Origin: Heterocephalus glaber
Taxonomy: Eukaryota > Chordata > Mammalia > Rodentia > Bathyergidae
Reading direction: 5' to 3'
NCBI RefSeq assembly: GCF_000247695.1
Contig: NW_004624842.1
Span: 5,667,899-5,731,898 of the forward strand
DNA length: 64,000 bases
Position 1 is the first letter of the stretch. Each line of letters opens with the position of its first letter. Made by a program: the position numbers and the translations under genes. The notes beneath the pieces were generated by a model, which did no database searches, was not told the DNA's origin, and saw only the letters and a program-made list of their open reading frames with translations. Positions 21,030-33,096 of this stretch are shown piece after piece.

Positions 21030-21216
21030 TTGGACTGGATGGTAACTACCACCATCACCTATAGTCCTAGCTACTCACTGCAATAAGGGAGGAGGATTTC
21101 TTAGCTCTAGGAGTTTAAGGCCAGCCTGGGCAACATGGCTGGCCTCAAACTTGGATTTCTCCTGCCTCAGCCTCCCAAACATTTGGATTACATGTGTGTG
21201 CCATCACACCTGGACT
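21030..21216. repeat. Head-on pair of B1-like SINEs
   Basis: Plus half 21030-21138 (aggccagcctgggcaacatg) meets a minus half 21139-21216, forming an imperfect inverted repeat. Confidence 0.75.
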
Positions 21217-21569
21217 AAAAAAAAAAAATTAAGTAGTTTTGCCCCAAAGGGGATTTCTTAAAAACTTGGTTGATAATAGGTTAGTCACCTTTAAACTGAA
21301 TTATATTTTTCTCAGTAATTAGAAAATTTTCATTTAAGTACCACATATTCAATCTCCAGTAACTGCTGAATTCAAGTGAAAATGCAAGGGAATGGGCAGC
21401 AAAGGTTCAAATGTGAATGTTCGGTCAAAGCTTGCTTTCTGAGAGAGACAGATATAAAGATGAAACACCAGAGCGTTCATTTATGATACAACTGGGCACA
21501 CCTTTGCACATTCATGGGACCCTTTCTAATGAGAAAAATGTTCCCAAATATTATCTTTATGCTTTGGTC

Positions 21570-21639
21570 TTTTTTTGGTACCAGGGATCGAACTCGGGAC
21601 CTTGAGGATGCAAGGTAGGCAGCAGAATCACTGAGCCCC
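21570..21639 (-). repeat. ID SINE type A, head shortened
   Basis: Ends gagcccc; ttatgctttggtct / ttatgctttagtct duplicate. Confidence 0.92.
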
Positions 21640-22194
21640 ATTATGCTTTAGTCTTCAATGAATAAAGAAAGTCAAGGAAGCCGAGTTTCCAGCCCACAAA
21701 TCCTAGTACAGAAACAGGTAGTATTCTGAGGACCACATGGGCAGCGCTGCCAGCTCTTGTCCTCTGTTAAGGGTATTTTCTTTGTGAAATTGATGGTCAT
21801 CTTGTCTGATTAGTGGACTGAAAAAAAAGCTGTTGCGCTCGCCTTTTTGTCCCTGACAGTGTTTTCTCAATGGCCTTCAGAGAACATTTGACACATTTCC
21901 AGCTCTTCCATCTGGGGCCCAGCTTTCTGGAGAGGGTGGGAGAGAAGGGAAGGAAGGAATTGACAGTTGTCTTGTACTGTTTGTGTTGTGTACATTATGC
22001 AACAACCTAGTGGGAGCTTTTCTTTAGCCCACCTGCCTTTAAAGCAAGAACACCAAAGGCCTGAGGAGAGCTTAGCAGTGAGATGTGTTTTAACATTCAG
22101 CACTTGGCAGGATAAAACTGGAGGAGTTCAGCTGCAACACTGAACTATATGCTGTTTCCAACGGAAAGCTGAAAGAAGGCAAAATCCAGCCTCA
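21640..22194. other. Unique, balanced-composition block in the first intron
   Basis: SINE-free, with more G+C than its flanks and runs such as ctcttccatctggggcccag. No frame or known repeat; a regulatory element is possible. Confidence 0.3.
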
Positions 22195-22209
22195 AGAATA
22201 CTGTTTACA

Positions 22210-22297
22210 AGGCCAGGGATTTAGCTCAGTGGTTCCACCACCTGCCTCACAAGCACAAGGCCCTGAGTTCGATCCCTGGTACCAAAAAAAAAAAAAA
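22210..22297 (+). repeat. ID SINE type A
   Basis: 15-bp TSD agaatactgtttaca at 22195 and 22298. Confidence 0.96.
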
Positions 22298-23019
22298 AGA
22301 ATACTGTTTACAGATTACTACCCAGCTCCTGCACTCTTCACTGCCCACAAACCCTCAACACTAGCCATGCTCCACATATTTCAAGCAACAATAAAGCAGG
22401 AAAAAGTGGAGTGATGGAGACTGAGAGATTTAGTATGAATCTTTGTCCTGTTTCTTATGACCTATGTGGATTTTAGAAAATCATTTCTCCTTTCCGGCCT
22501 CTTTTTTCTTTGGTCTAGGCCTAATTTTTCAACAGGTATAGTGAGTGATAATAAGAACTACCTGGTAGGAAAGACAAGGATAAAAGATAATGCCTAGACA
22601 TGTTAGAGATAAAGAAGGTATTTAGTGAACAGTAATGATAATTATAATACAGGAATATTAATTAGTGTCAAGTTCTGGATCTGCTGTTTAAATAGACATG
22701 TGACTATGTTTAAGTTAATATTAACCTTTCCTGTGGAAAATGAGTATACCACTAACAATTTATCCACTTAACTTCAGATATATCATATGTAATGATCCAA
22801 AAATCAACAGTTACAAATGCCCACTTAAAGCACCAACTGCAATATAAGGTGTTATTTTTGTTAGAAGCTGTGTGATATGAATGTACTTCAAAGGGTGGGG
22901 AAGCTACTCAAGTTGTGTACAATTTGACAAATTCAACAGATGCTCAGATGATGGATAAGGAGTATGTGCCACAGAAGAAGGCTATGACATGCCTTTATAC
23001 CATCACTGTTATGGTGACC

Positions 23020-23173
23020 TTTTTGATTTTGGGGGGCGGGGGGAGAACACAGTCTCACCAAGGCTGGTCCTTAAACTCACTATGTAGACCAGGCTGGCCT
23101 CAAGCTTGCAGTGATCCTCCTGCCTCAGCCTCTTGAGTGCTGGGATTATAGGTATATGCCACCAAGTCTAGCT
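23020..23173 (-). repeat. B1 SINE
   Basis: G-rich tail gggggcggggggaga. Confidence 0.84.
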
Positions 23174-23337
23174 CCTTTCTTAATTTTTATGAAACTGGTA
23201 TTTAAGTGTTATTTCTAGCTGGATCCTAAACCACATCTTGAACACTTTAAAGAAGAAAATCTTTTCCCTCGAGTGTGATTTGAGCCCATAAAAACCACTT
23301 TTTGAACTATCAAACATCTGTAATGTCTTGGGTCATA

Positions 23338-23417
23338 GGGACTGAAGCATACACAGCTCAGTGGTAGGGTACTTGCCCAGTACGCATGATGATGAGTTGG
23401 ATCTCCAGCACCATAAA
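23338..23417 (+). repeat. dID-like monomer
   Basis: gctcagtggtagggtacttg, ancestral centre. Confidence 0.75.
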
Positions 23418-23551
23418 ACAAAAATCAAAAACAAAACCCAAAACCCAAAAATTCCCAGTATTTGGTCACAGAAAATCAAAACATTCCTTAGTTTTATCAT
23501 AAAGTTTCAACTCAATTCTAAATACAGATTCATTCAAAGTCACTGAGAATG

Positions 23552-23630
23552 AGGGCCAGGGATTTAGCTCAGTGGCACAGTGCCTGCCTCCCAGTGCAAG
23601 GTCCTGAGTTCAATCCCCAGTACCAAAAAA
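23552..23630 (+). repeat. ID SINE type C
   Basis: aagtcactgag / aagtcaatgag flank it. Confidence 0.93.
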
Positions 23631-23701
23631 TGAAGTCAATGAGTTTGAATATACAGTATGGAGAGATATAAAAATAAAACACAGGTATGCCAATATTCTT
23701 T

Positions 23702-24000
23702 TTTTTTCTTTTATTTATTTTTTACTTAAATTCTTTTATTGGTACATTTTAGGTATACAATACATTTACATTTATCTTTGGGTGTTTGTACCTGTACATG
23801 ATGTATCTTGGTTCTTATTTTTTCCCCATTATCTGTGCATCCTTCACCCCTCCACCCTTCCCTATTTACATAGACTTTGTTTCCATTTTTTTTTCTTTTC
23901 TCATAATTTTTCCTTTCCATTCTTTCCTTTCCTCATCTCCTCCCACCACCCCTACCCTTCTGGACCTTTTCCTATTTCAAGGAACATTCATTTTCAAAAT
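23702..24000 (-). mobile_element. L1 3' UTR end, antisense
   Basis: Reads as poly-T then ttattggtacattttaggta, the reverse of the L1 terminus seen at 56060 (acctaaaatgtaccaataaa), followed by the C/T-rich image of the G-rich 3' UTR. Confidence 0.75.
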
Positions 24001-24435
24001 GAATGATGCTTCAACACCTACCCGCACAAAGCTAAACAACTGGATGAACCAATGTGGAAAAGTATGTCCAAATAATGAAATTACCTCTTCATGCAATACT
24101 GCAATATGCTAAGCATGTCACAAAAATAGAAAACTGATGAAAGAGAAAATAAACAGTTCTCTGTGACTAGTATTGATTTTTTTTCCCATACAAGCAAACA
24201 TGATGCTAAAAGATAGAACCATTTTTTAGCTGCGAAAGAAAGCAACAGTGAACATTTATATTGATAAACATCCCAGACAAGTGCTATTTGAGAACAATCC
24301 TCTATGATAAATTGTCCACAAATGAGGGCATTTACAAGTTGCTTTTTTTCTAAAGTTTTAAAAACTTACTATGAGGGTGGCAAAAGAAAGGTAAAGAACA
24401 GAAGTGTAATTACAAGATTTAAAAAGAATGCAATT

Positions 24436-24585
24436 AGCCAGGAGTGATGGTACACACTTGTAATCCTAGTCCTTGGGAGGCTGAGGCAGGAGGATTGCTC
24501 TAAATTCGAGGCCTGCCTGGCCTACAAAGTGAGTTCCAGGCCAGCTTGAATTACACAGTGAGATCCTGTCTCAAAAAACAAACAA
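24436..24585 (+). repeat. B1 SINE
   Basis: Full length; tail grows into the GA tract. Confidence 0.88.
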
Positions 24586-24599
24586 ACACACAAACCAAC

Positions 24600-24672
24600 A
24601 AAAAGCAAGAGAGAAAAAGAGAAAGAGAGGAAGAAAGGAAAGAAGGCAGGCAGGCAGGCAGGCAGGCAGGCA
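24600..24672. repeat. GA-rich tract with (GGCA)n
   Basis: gagagaaaaagagaaagag followed by about seven GGCA units, grown from the tail of the B1 at 24436. Confidence 0.93.
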
Positions 24673-24777
24673 ATTATGTGAGGGGAAAGGGCTACCCTCA
24701 AACAACTAGAAAGAAGGAAAACATCCAGGTCTGCACACAGGCACCACGCTTAGGCAAATGACTCTGAGCTTGAAGTG

Positions 24778-24915
24778 AAGGATGCTCTACTACTTACTAG
24801 TTGTGTGACAATGGCTCCCCCCACCTGCCCCATGGGATAATAGTTTTAATAAGGGGCAACCTCAAAGGGTGCCAAAGTGAATGTAACAATGGCAAGTACA
24901 CAACAGACACTCTAT
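24778..24915 (+). repeat. MIR fragment
   Basis: tactagttgtgtgacaatgg, then a MIR-like gggataatagttttaata. Confidence 0.6.
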
Positions 24916-24957
24916 ATGTAAATTTTACTTGAATCAAATTAAAAATTCACTAGACAC

Positions 24958-25075
24958 ACCCTGTGTGGCAGCACAAGCCTATAATCCCAGCACTCTGGTG
25001 GCTGAGGCAGGAGGATTGCTGTGAATTCAAGGCCAGCCTAAACTGCACGGTGAGACCCAGTCTCAAAAAAACCAA
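24958..25075 (+). repeat. B1 SINE
   Basis: ataatcccagcactctggtg. Confidence 0.86.
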
Positions 25076-25262
25076 AAAATTGGGGGGAGGGAATCACTGG
25101 CTACAATGAGAAAAATGGTGAGAATAAAACGCAGCAAGTTTACTTATAAAATTTGAGATGGTGGTAGCCTAATGTAGAATATAATTAGGAATCGAAAGGG
25201 TTGGGGGAGGAGTGGGATGGGGTGGTATTTAAAAGATATTTCAAATTAGAAAACAGGATTCA

Positions 25263-25308
25263 GAAGGACCCGAGTTTAATCCCTGGTACCAAAAAAAATT
25301 TAAAAAAA
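25263..25308 (+). repeat. ID SINE, 5'-truncated
   Basis: Only aaggacccgagtttaatccc to the tail; TSD agaaaacaggatt. Confidence 0.9.
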
Positions 25309-25452
25309 AGAAAACAGGATTGGTGATTGATGACATGTGGAGAATAAGGGAAAAGCACTATTCAGGATAACACCTAGAATTATAGACAGAGAGAGGACAC
25401 TAGGGGGAGATTAAGTTAGAGGAGAGAAATGCTAAATTCAGAGCAGAACATA

Positions 25453-25738
25453 TTTTTTTTCCCCTGGAGGTACTGAGGATTCAACCCAGGGCCTTGGCAT
25501 TGAGCTACATCCCTGGCCCATTTCTTATTTTGACTTTTTTTTTTTTGGTACTGGGGATCGAATTCCTGTCCTTATGCTTGTGAGGCAGGCAGCGGAACCA
25601 CTGAGCTAAATCTCCAGCCCCCATTTCTTATTTTGAAACAGGGTCTTGTTAAATTGGGCTGGGCTTGAACTTGCAATCTTCCTGCCTCAGCCTCCCACAG
25701 TGCTGGGATTTACAGGCTTGTGCCACTGTGCCCAGATG
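25453..25738 (-). repeat. B1-dID dimer, split
   Basis: Interrupted by the minus ID at 25535. Confidence 0.85.
25535..25620 (-). repeat. ID SINE type A inside a B1-dID
   Basis: Perfect TSD ccatttcttattttga at 25518 and 25621. Confidence 0.96.
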
Positions 25739-25769
25739 ACATACAGTTTAGCAAGAACAGTTATTTTTT

Positions 25770-25830
25770 GTTTTGTTTTGGGGAGTCAGGATCTCATTAT
25801 GTGATTCAGGCTCATTGTGTGATTCATGTA
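25770..25830 (-). repeat. B1 fragment
   Basis: tcattatgtgattcaggctc, repeated once. Confidence 0.55.
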
Positions 25831-26782
25831 CAAAGAAAATAAGACTATATTATTTGTAACAAAGGAAAGAAGAACATGTGAGGGACTGCATACAAATTTT
25901 ACTCCAGAACTTAACTGAGAAAAGTACAACGCTGATAGCATGTCAGGGTACAAAAAATAATTAATTTAATACAAAATTTTCCGTCCTCTCTCAATTTAAG
26001 ACCATCTCTTAGCTGAATCAGAGTAACAGTAAATCTGAAAGGCCCACTTTCAGCAAAGGTAAGATGCAAAGAACAGTTGGGCAAATGAAAGAGATTCTAG
26101 TCCAGCTGGAGATCCATGTTCCTAAAGAGTCAAAGGGAACCTACTGTGGAAAAAAGAAGGCTGGGCCTGATACTGGAAGATGTGATTGGATCCTTATTCT
26201 TTTGCTAATGTATTAGCTACCATGGAACCTTTGACAAGTCACTGCAGAGCCTTGCTTTCCTCATTATGTTAAGTGAAGACAACAGAGGTGTTGAAAGGCA
26301 AATAAAATAGCAGATAAGAAAATGCTATACTAGACCATTAAAGTATAAGGTATTATTACACAGCTACCCACCAGGGTATCATTATTCAACTACATGTTGG
26401 AAGTAACTAAAGGGTATTTTCCAACATTGATGATTTTAATATTTAAAGGTATGTTGTAACTGAATGTTCATATAACTCTATTTATCTAAGTCCAACCCTC
26501 CCAAAAACACTCCCGTTACTGTCAGACTGAAAAAACTTAAATTTTAAAAGGCTATTAATTTTTGCTAATTATATTCTATTAAGTAAAAATAAGTTTGCCC
26601 AATGCAAAAATACATGTGCCCAGTTTCACCTTTCAATTAGTAAGGTAACCATCAAGTTAACTGCAACTTTAGAAGTTTAAAAATTTTTTAAAAATTCATA
26701 TTACATTATTTAGTTAAGTTGTATGCTAGGAGTATTTCTCTTTTTTTAAACATATTTATTTCTTAAACTTTAAAAGAGCTTA
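25831..26782. other. Intron, unique plus a MIR
   Basis: Nothing beyond the MIR at 26185 is recognised. Confidence 0.5.
26185..26330 (+). repeat. MIR fragment
   Basis: ctttgacaagtcactgcaga and cctcattatgttaagtgaag follow the MIR order. Confidence 0.55.
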
Positions 26783-26936
26783 CCAGCTGGGCATAGTAGG
26801 CTAAGGCAACAGGATCACAAGTTTAAGCCCAGTCTGGGTAATTGAGACCTAGTCTCAAAACATAAAAAGGACTGGGGATACAGCTCAGGGCAAAGATCCT
26901 GAGTTCAATTTCCAGTACTCCCACCACCACCACCAC
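26783..26936 (+). repeat. B1-dID dimer
   Basis: Tail (CCA)n. Confidence 0.82.
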
Positions 26937-26984
26937 GTGTGCCAGCTTACCAATGCTAGGGCTCTCCTTAAGTTCTGTGACCCA

Positions 26985-27081
26985 GGGCTGGGGATTTAGC
27001 TCAGTGGTTTGGCTGCCTGCTGCGCAAGCGCAAGGACCCAAGTTCAATGCCCAGTAACAAAAAACAAAAAACAAAAAAACA
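26985..27081 (+). repeat. ID SINE type B
   Basis: Perfect TSD aagttctgtgaccc at 26970 and 27082. Confidence 0.96.
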
Positions 27082-27369
27082 AGTTCTGTGACCCGTAGTA
27101 TTTTAGTTCAACTGTTCCCTCAGGCTGAAGACTCGCCAGAGGGACCAATAGCTTCTGCTTTTGGGGTGGAAAACCACTCCCCCGCCCCCCCAAAAATGCA
27201 GCCTCAGGTGTAGTAAGACTACCACAGATCCAGCTCTTCTATGATGGGATGAATCCCCTGGACAACATCCCTGATTGCCAGACTGCTTCTGTTAAGGGTT
27301 TGCCTTACTGCAAAGATAACATGACATTGCCAGTTAACTGGGAGTTGATTCTTGGCAATAGTTACCATT

Positions 27370-27838
27370 ATGGCTTATGTCTAGATGTCCCCCCAAAGCC
27401 TCATGCGGTCATTGGTGGGGCTTTTTCAGAGGTGGCTGATCTACAGGGTGTGATGCTAGGATTACTAAATTGGTCCACTGATTTGTTTGGCACCCACCCT
27501 AAGCCTGATAGCCTAGATCAGACTACAAAAGGGGCAGAAAGAAGCTGCTAAGATTGCTTGAACTTGCTGTTTGTTGCCTTCAACCTGCCCTGCTTTGCCA
27601 CAGACTATTTCTCCTCTGCAATGCCACCTTGCCTTGGAGCCAGCCAACTGAAACCACGACAAACTGTGAGCCAAATAAACTTTCCTCTAATTTGGGGTGT
27701 CGGGTATTTTGTCCCAACAAGATTTTTTTTTTGGTACCGGTGATAGAATTCAGGACCTTGTGTTTGCGAGGCAGGCGGCCGGACCACTGAGCTAAATCTC
27801 CAGCCCTCTGTTCCAACGAGAAAAGTAACTAAGTTACA
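27370..27838 (+). mobile_element. MaLR solo LTR, sense
   Basis: Contains gatgtccccccaaagcctca at the 5' part, then gtgagccaaataaactttcc, the LTR polyadenylation region, and tcgggtattttgtcccaaca at the 3' end. A minus ID element (27723-27806) splits the last 30 bp, with tgtcccaacaag / tgttccaacgag as its duplication. The 27205-27369 stretch before it is unassigned. Confidence 0.78.
27723..27806 (-). repeat. ID SINE type A inside MaLR LTR
   Basis: Inserted near the LTR 3' end. Confidence 0.94.
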
Positions 27839-27887
27839 AACTAGTGAAAACAATCTTCATCATGTCTAATCAAAAGAGAAGTGGTTA

Positions 27888-27970
27888 GGGCTGAGGACTT
27901 AGCTCAGGGGCACCAAGGCTGCCTCGAAAGTGTAAGGTTCTGAGTTGGATTCCCGGTAGCCAAAAAAAAA
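27888..27970 (+). repeat. ID SINE type C
   Basis: agagaagtggtta / agagaggtggttg flank it. Confidence 0.9.
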
Positions 27971-28488
27971 GAGAAAGAGAGGTGGTTGTAAAAACCTATC
28001 AAACTACACACTCCTACTACATCATCAGAACCTTAGGGAAACCAGAGCTAGAAACAAAGTTTTATGTGTTTGACTCAATCTGGTTTCTAAGAGTTAACAC
28101 CTCTCAGTCTGTGGAAAGAAGTGCCTATAAGCAAACTAGCTTAGAGTTTGATCTATTTCTTTTAACTATTTTCTGGAAGCTTTTTGTGAGTAGGACAATA
28201 GGATTACAAATATTTTGGAGTTTATGAGCAAATGTGCTCCTGAGTCATGTCAATAAATATGCACAGAATTCTGGCTTTTATAGAAAACTTCTGGTCAATC
28301 TGTATGTAAGGTAAAGATTCCTCCTATACCACAAAGTTGTACATTTTGTTAAGTACAGATTTTTGCATAGATTTTCATAACACATGGCTGTGTTGTCTAA
28401 TATGATAGCCATTAGGCATGTGTGGCTATTTGGCACTGGAAACATAGCTAGTCTAGATTGAGATGTGCTATAAAAGTAAAATAGTACC

Positions 28489-28570
28489 GGGCCAGGGATT
28501 TACCTCAGAGGTTCCACCACCTGCCTCACAAGCACAAAGACCCAAGTTCAATTTCCAGTACCAAAAAAAA
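28489..28570 (+). repeat. ID SINE type A
   Basis: Perfect 13-bp TSD gtaaaatagtacc at 28476 and 28571. Confidence 0.95.
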
Positions 28571-29101
28571 GTAAAATAGTACCAAGTTTCAAAGACTTAG
28601 AAATAAGAAAAAGAATGGAAGACGACTCATTATTAATTTCATGATTTTTAGGTTGGAACAGCTAATACTACATTAAATATATTATCAAAGTAATTTTACC
28701 TTCTTTGTAAATAAGGTTACTAGAATTTTTAAAGTTACGTAAGTAGCCCTTTTTTGTTGCTCACATAATCTTTCAATTAGACAGCTCTGATATGTAGTAT
28801 GATGCAGTGGTAGAAAAAACATGGCCTTTGGATAATAGGTTCTTTGGTAATCCTCAAAAATCACAGTGTTCTTGTGTATAACATGCATTCAATGCTGTAC
28901 AGCTGCTAGGGTTGTTGACAGCAATCAAATGAAATAAAAATAGAAAAACCTAATACATATTCCATGCCACAGAAAGGAATTCTTACATTCTGCTTCCGGG
29001 AAGTCTGGGCTATAATAACCTCACACTGTTTGGGCTTAATAATTAAGTATAACATATTTTTGGGTTTTTTCCTTCCTTTCTAGAAACCTCAAATAAGAAT
29101 T

Positions 29102-29172
29102 GCCTGGGCATATATATTAGTGGTGGGGCACTTGCCTAGCATGCTCTAGGTGTGATCCTCAGCACTGGGAAA
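29102..29172 (+). repeat. dID-like monomer
   Basis: ggggcacttgcctagcatgc. Confidence 0.75.
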
Positions 29173-29679
29173 AATAAATGAATTACTAATGATAATTGTG
29201 GAGGGCCTAAATCTTTAAGGAATGTTAAGATACATATGCAAACGAAGTGCTTTCTTACAGTGAATCTGGGGGAACTAGTATCAGATAAGTATCTATACAA
29301 CAGATAAACAACAGGGAAGGTGTCTCTCTTCAGCAACTGACTGTTCATTCCTATGCTTGGCTGGGCTTCTGGTGTTTGATTTCTCACTATAAGGCTTTAT
29401 GCCAGACACAGTCACTTGTGCATTCCCAGAGTCCTTGGATGTTCTTCACCACTTTTAAGTCTCAACTCTAAGTCATAAACTTTGGATTTACAATTTCAGT
29501 ATTTCCACCTACCACAAACTTGCTTTTTACTAGAACAGGTTTTCTGCTTTATCAAAAGCTTTCTTTAAATGAGGGGAAGGAATCTATTTATGGTAAAGGC
29601 ATCTTTCTTCTTTCAATTCCTTAATATTGAACCATCCTTGCATTGTATGATTAACTTCACTTGGTTAGGCTACATTATT

Positions 29680-29816
29680 GCGCTAAATCCCCAGCCCTAC
29701 ATTACTCTTTGAGACAGGGCCTTACTAGGCAGTCCCAGGTGGCCTCAAACTCACAGTCCTCCTGCCTCAGTCACTTGAGTACAGTACTGGAATTACAGGC
29801 ATGCACCACCACTTGC
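29680..29816 (-). repeat. ID head fragment plus B1
   Basis: gcgctaaatccccagccc (29680-29697) then a B1 to ccaccacttgctt. Confidence 0.78.
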
Positions 29817-30050
29817 TTCTTATGTTACTCTTAAGTACAGTATCACCTTTAATAATAAATCAAGGAATAAGGGAAAAGATAATGCAATATAAATTTTTCC
29901 AACAAGCCTGAAATGAAGGAGCAAGAAATATCATGAGCTGAATAGTAATGGTACTTTTTTGATTAAAAAAAATTTTTTGCATATAAGTTCCTATTCTAAT
30001 TATAGGAAATACTTCAAAATGTTCATTTTCTTCTATAAGTTCTGTCTGTC

Positions 30051-30196
30051 TGTTTTTGAGACAGGGTCTCCCTATGTAGTTCAGGCTGGCCTTGAACTCA
30101 CTGTGTAGCCCAGACTGGCTTCGAACTTCCAGTGATCCTCTTGCCTCAGTTTCTTGAGTACTGGGATTATAGGTGTGCACCACCACACTTGGCCAA
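30051..30196 (-). repeat. B1 SINE
   Basis: Duplicated block present. Confidence 0.88.
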
Positions 30197-30490
30197 ATTC
30201 ATCCTCTTAATTAACACTTAAGCAAAGTTAAAAATAAGACTAACAATGCCATACTTTAAAATATCAACATACCATACATAAAAAATAATAAAAGAAGGAA
30301 TTTTTCAGAGGTGATGGCTATAGTTATGAACCTGGCAGTGGTGATGATTTCACAGGTGCATACTTAGCTCAAACATTAAATATGTACAGCTTAAAAGTCA
30401 ATCATAAAGGGTTTTTTTGGGGGGGAGGGGTAAAGTTCTTTTAGTCTACACTAAATTAGTTAAAAGTTTTGGTTATTTTTTGTTTTTTGT

Positions 30491-30572
30491 TTTTTTTTGG
30501 TACTGGGGATTGAACGCAGGACCTTGCGCTTCTGAGGCAGGCGCTGGAACCACTGAGCTAAATCCCCGGCCC
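30491..30572 (-). repeat. ID SINE type A
   Basis: Head aatccccggccct intact. Confidence 0.94.
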
Positions 30573-30861
30573 TAAGATAAAAGTTTTAACAAATGGTCCA
30601 GATGTGAGCATCTGATTCTCATTTGCCTCAGGACAGAAATTATGGGTCAAGATTAATGGTTTTAAATGCCAAAACAGCACCAACATAACAATTTAAAATG
30701 AAATGTATGTAAAATTATTCAACTTTTGTCTTGGAAATAGCCAAGATGTTTTCTATGCAGGTCCACTTAAGAAAATGTAATTGAAGTTGATTTTAATCAA
30801 CAAAGGCGGGGAATATTCATTTAAATAATGAGGTTTCAATTTAAATTTAGAAACTTTCTTT

Positions 30862-30981
30862 TTTTTAAGATAAAGTCTTACTATGTTACCTGGGCTAGTT
30901 TCAAACTTCTGTGTTCAAGTGATCCTCTTGCCTCAGCTGTTTGAGTATGTGGGACTACAGACATGCACCACCACGCCTGGC
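30862..30981 (-). repeat. Old pB1/Alu-like monomer
   Basis: gttcaagtgatcctcttgcc is the 7SL-like form that precedes B1. Confidence 0.7.
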
Positions 30982-31159
30982 TCTCCTATATGCTTTTTAG
31001 TAAGCTATCAACCAACGTCATAGCTTCGAAACTGGAACAGTTTTGAATTTCTGTTCTTTAATTATAAATCTTCAAGTGGAAAAAAAGCATACCTCTGGGA
31101 TTGTTAACCATTCTAACCTTGTACTGCCTAGATGTCCTAGTCGACACCCCACCCGCCCC

Positions 31160-31324
31160 ACACTGGTGATTGAACTCAGGGCCCTCACAATGAGCTACAT
31201 ACATCCCCATTTTTATTTTGAGACAGGGCCTCACTAAATTGCCCAGGCTGGGCTGAAATTTGGGATCCTCCTGCCTCAGCCTCCCAGAGTGCTGGGATTA
31301 CAGATGTGAACTACCACACAGGCT
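31160..31324 (-). repeat. B1-dID dimer
   Basis: actggtgattgaactcaggg, then cactaaattgcccaggctgg. Confidence 0.85.
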
Positions 31325-31597
31325 CACAAAGTAATTTTGGTTACTTAGAAACTCTCAATTTTGAACAAAGTGCAAGATTTTATCTACTGAACTCCTAGCC
31401 AATGTGAAACTCTGCTACCTAATATGAATGATTGATATGAATCCAGTTTCAGCTTGAAACCTCAAAGATAGGGTGCAGTTAAGCGCAGATTCCATTGTTT
31501 TGGAGAAAGGTCCAATTTCAGTATGAGCCTCCATATTCTCATCTCTAGAACAGAGATAAAATAATTTATCACAATACTGATAGAATTACATGATCAT

Positions 31598-31679
31598 GGG
31601 CCAGAGATTTAGCTCAGTGGTTTCGCTGCGCAATCACAAGGACCGGAGTTCGATCCCCGGTACCCAAAAAAAAAGAAAA
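31598..31679 (+). repeat. ID SINE type B with 9-bp loss
   Basis: Perfect 17-bp TSD tagaattacatgatcat at 31581 and 31680; the cctgctg block is gone. Confidence 0.96.
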
Positions 31680-32302
31680 TAGAATTACATGATCATATAC
31701 TGGCAGTTCTTCTGTACACTATTAAGTTACCATAACCATTAATTAGCCTTTTAGAGACAGATATAGCTAAGGACAAATGAATTAAAGGTGTAATTCAACA
31801 ACTAATCATGAAGAATAATCATACTTTTCTTAAATTTTTCTTCTAAAGTTAACTTTCAATTTATCACAGCCAGGGTTTTAATATCAATTTCCCCACATTT
31901 CCTCTGCTAGTTCTCCACCACTTTGTCAAAATACAACAAAATGGGGTGGTGAATTTGGGGAAAAAATAATTATGTATTTCCCACTCAAACTGTAAGGCTT
32001 TCTAGATTATCTGTATGCTTATTTACTTCCATTCATTCCAATATCCCAGTTACTAATGTATCAGGAAAGAAAAGGACAGAAATAATGTAACTTTAAAGTA
32101 TCAACATTCAATTAGTAAAAAACCATTTCTTTGCCAGTAAAATGTTCATTCTGTTTAACTGTGTGACCTAACTCCTGGGAATTTGTCCTAAAGAAAATAA
32201 CTCAAGGGAAAAGGCCATTTATCCCACAGAAGAATGGTTAATTAAATGGTGAAACAGCATGTCAATTAGATCTGTGAAGGCATTAAAAATTACAATTATG
32301 AG

Positions 32303-32398
32303 GGCCGGGGATTTAGCTCAGTGGTTTTGCCGCCAGCTGTGCAAGCGCAAGGACCCAAGTTCGATCCCCGGTACCAAAAAAAAAAAAAAAAAAAAAAA
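32303..32398 (+). repeat. ID SINE type B
   Basis: A24 tail; attacaattatga / attataattatga flank it. Confidence 0.95.
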
Positions 32399-32698
32399 AT
32401 TATAATTATGAAGACCATTCGACCGTTGGGGAAATGCATACAAGGCTCGGTGGGGAAAAGTACAAAAATTATATACTCAGTACAATTATAATTACTCATA
32501 AAAATAAGATATGGTCACAGCATGAAAAACATTAAAACAGAATTGACAATTTAGCAGGGATAAAATGGTACAGATAATGAGTGAATACCAATTTCATTGA
32601 ACACTGTTTATAAAATATTTTCATTTGCTTTTTTACTAAATTTGCTTCCCTACAAAAGAATTATTAGACACCCATGGGGTTGTAAAACACTGCCCCTT

Positions 32699-32813
32699 TT
32701 ATTTTGAAATAGGGTCTCATTAAAAATTGCTTAGAGTGGCCTCAAAATTGTGGTATTCCTACCTCAGCTTTCTAGAGGGCTGAAATTATAGACATGTACC
32801 ACCATGTTGGGTA
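32699..32813 (-). repeat. B1-like SINE, decayed
   Basis: tagggtctcattaaaaattg; ends at the SINE-poor block. Confidence 0.7.
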
Positions 32814-32915
32814 GGAAATAGCAAGCAAAACAGAAAAACCAATGTTTCAAAACAGAAGCCTTAGACCTCAGTCTTTCTCCCCCTTAGCGGCATACATGGG
32901 TAACAACATACTCTG

Positions 32916-32990
32916 AAGGCTATGTAGCTTGGTGGTGGTAGAGTGCTTGCCTAATGTGTGAGGACCAAGGTTCAACCCCAATACTGAAAA
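32916..32990 (+). repeat. dID-like monomer
   Basis: ggtagagtgcttgcctaatg. Confidence 0.75.
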
Positions 32991-33014
32991 ATAAATGCTC
33001 TGTTTTTTGCGGGG

Positions 33015-33096
33015 TTTTTTTGGTATCGGGAATCAACCTCGAGACCTTGCGCTTGCAAGGCAGGTGGCAGAACCACTGAGCTAAATACTGGGCAGA
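33015..33096 (-). repeat. ID SINE type A
   Basis: aatgctctg / gatgctctg flank it. Confidence 0.9.

Noticed and set aside
23786..24112. 108-codon frame rich in Phe and Pro
   Set aside because: It is the pyrimidine-rich antisense image of an L1 3' UTR.
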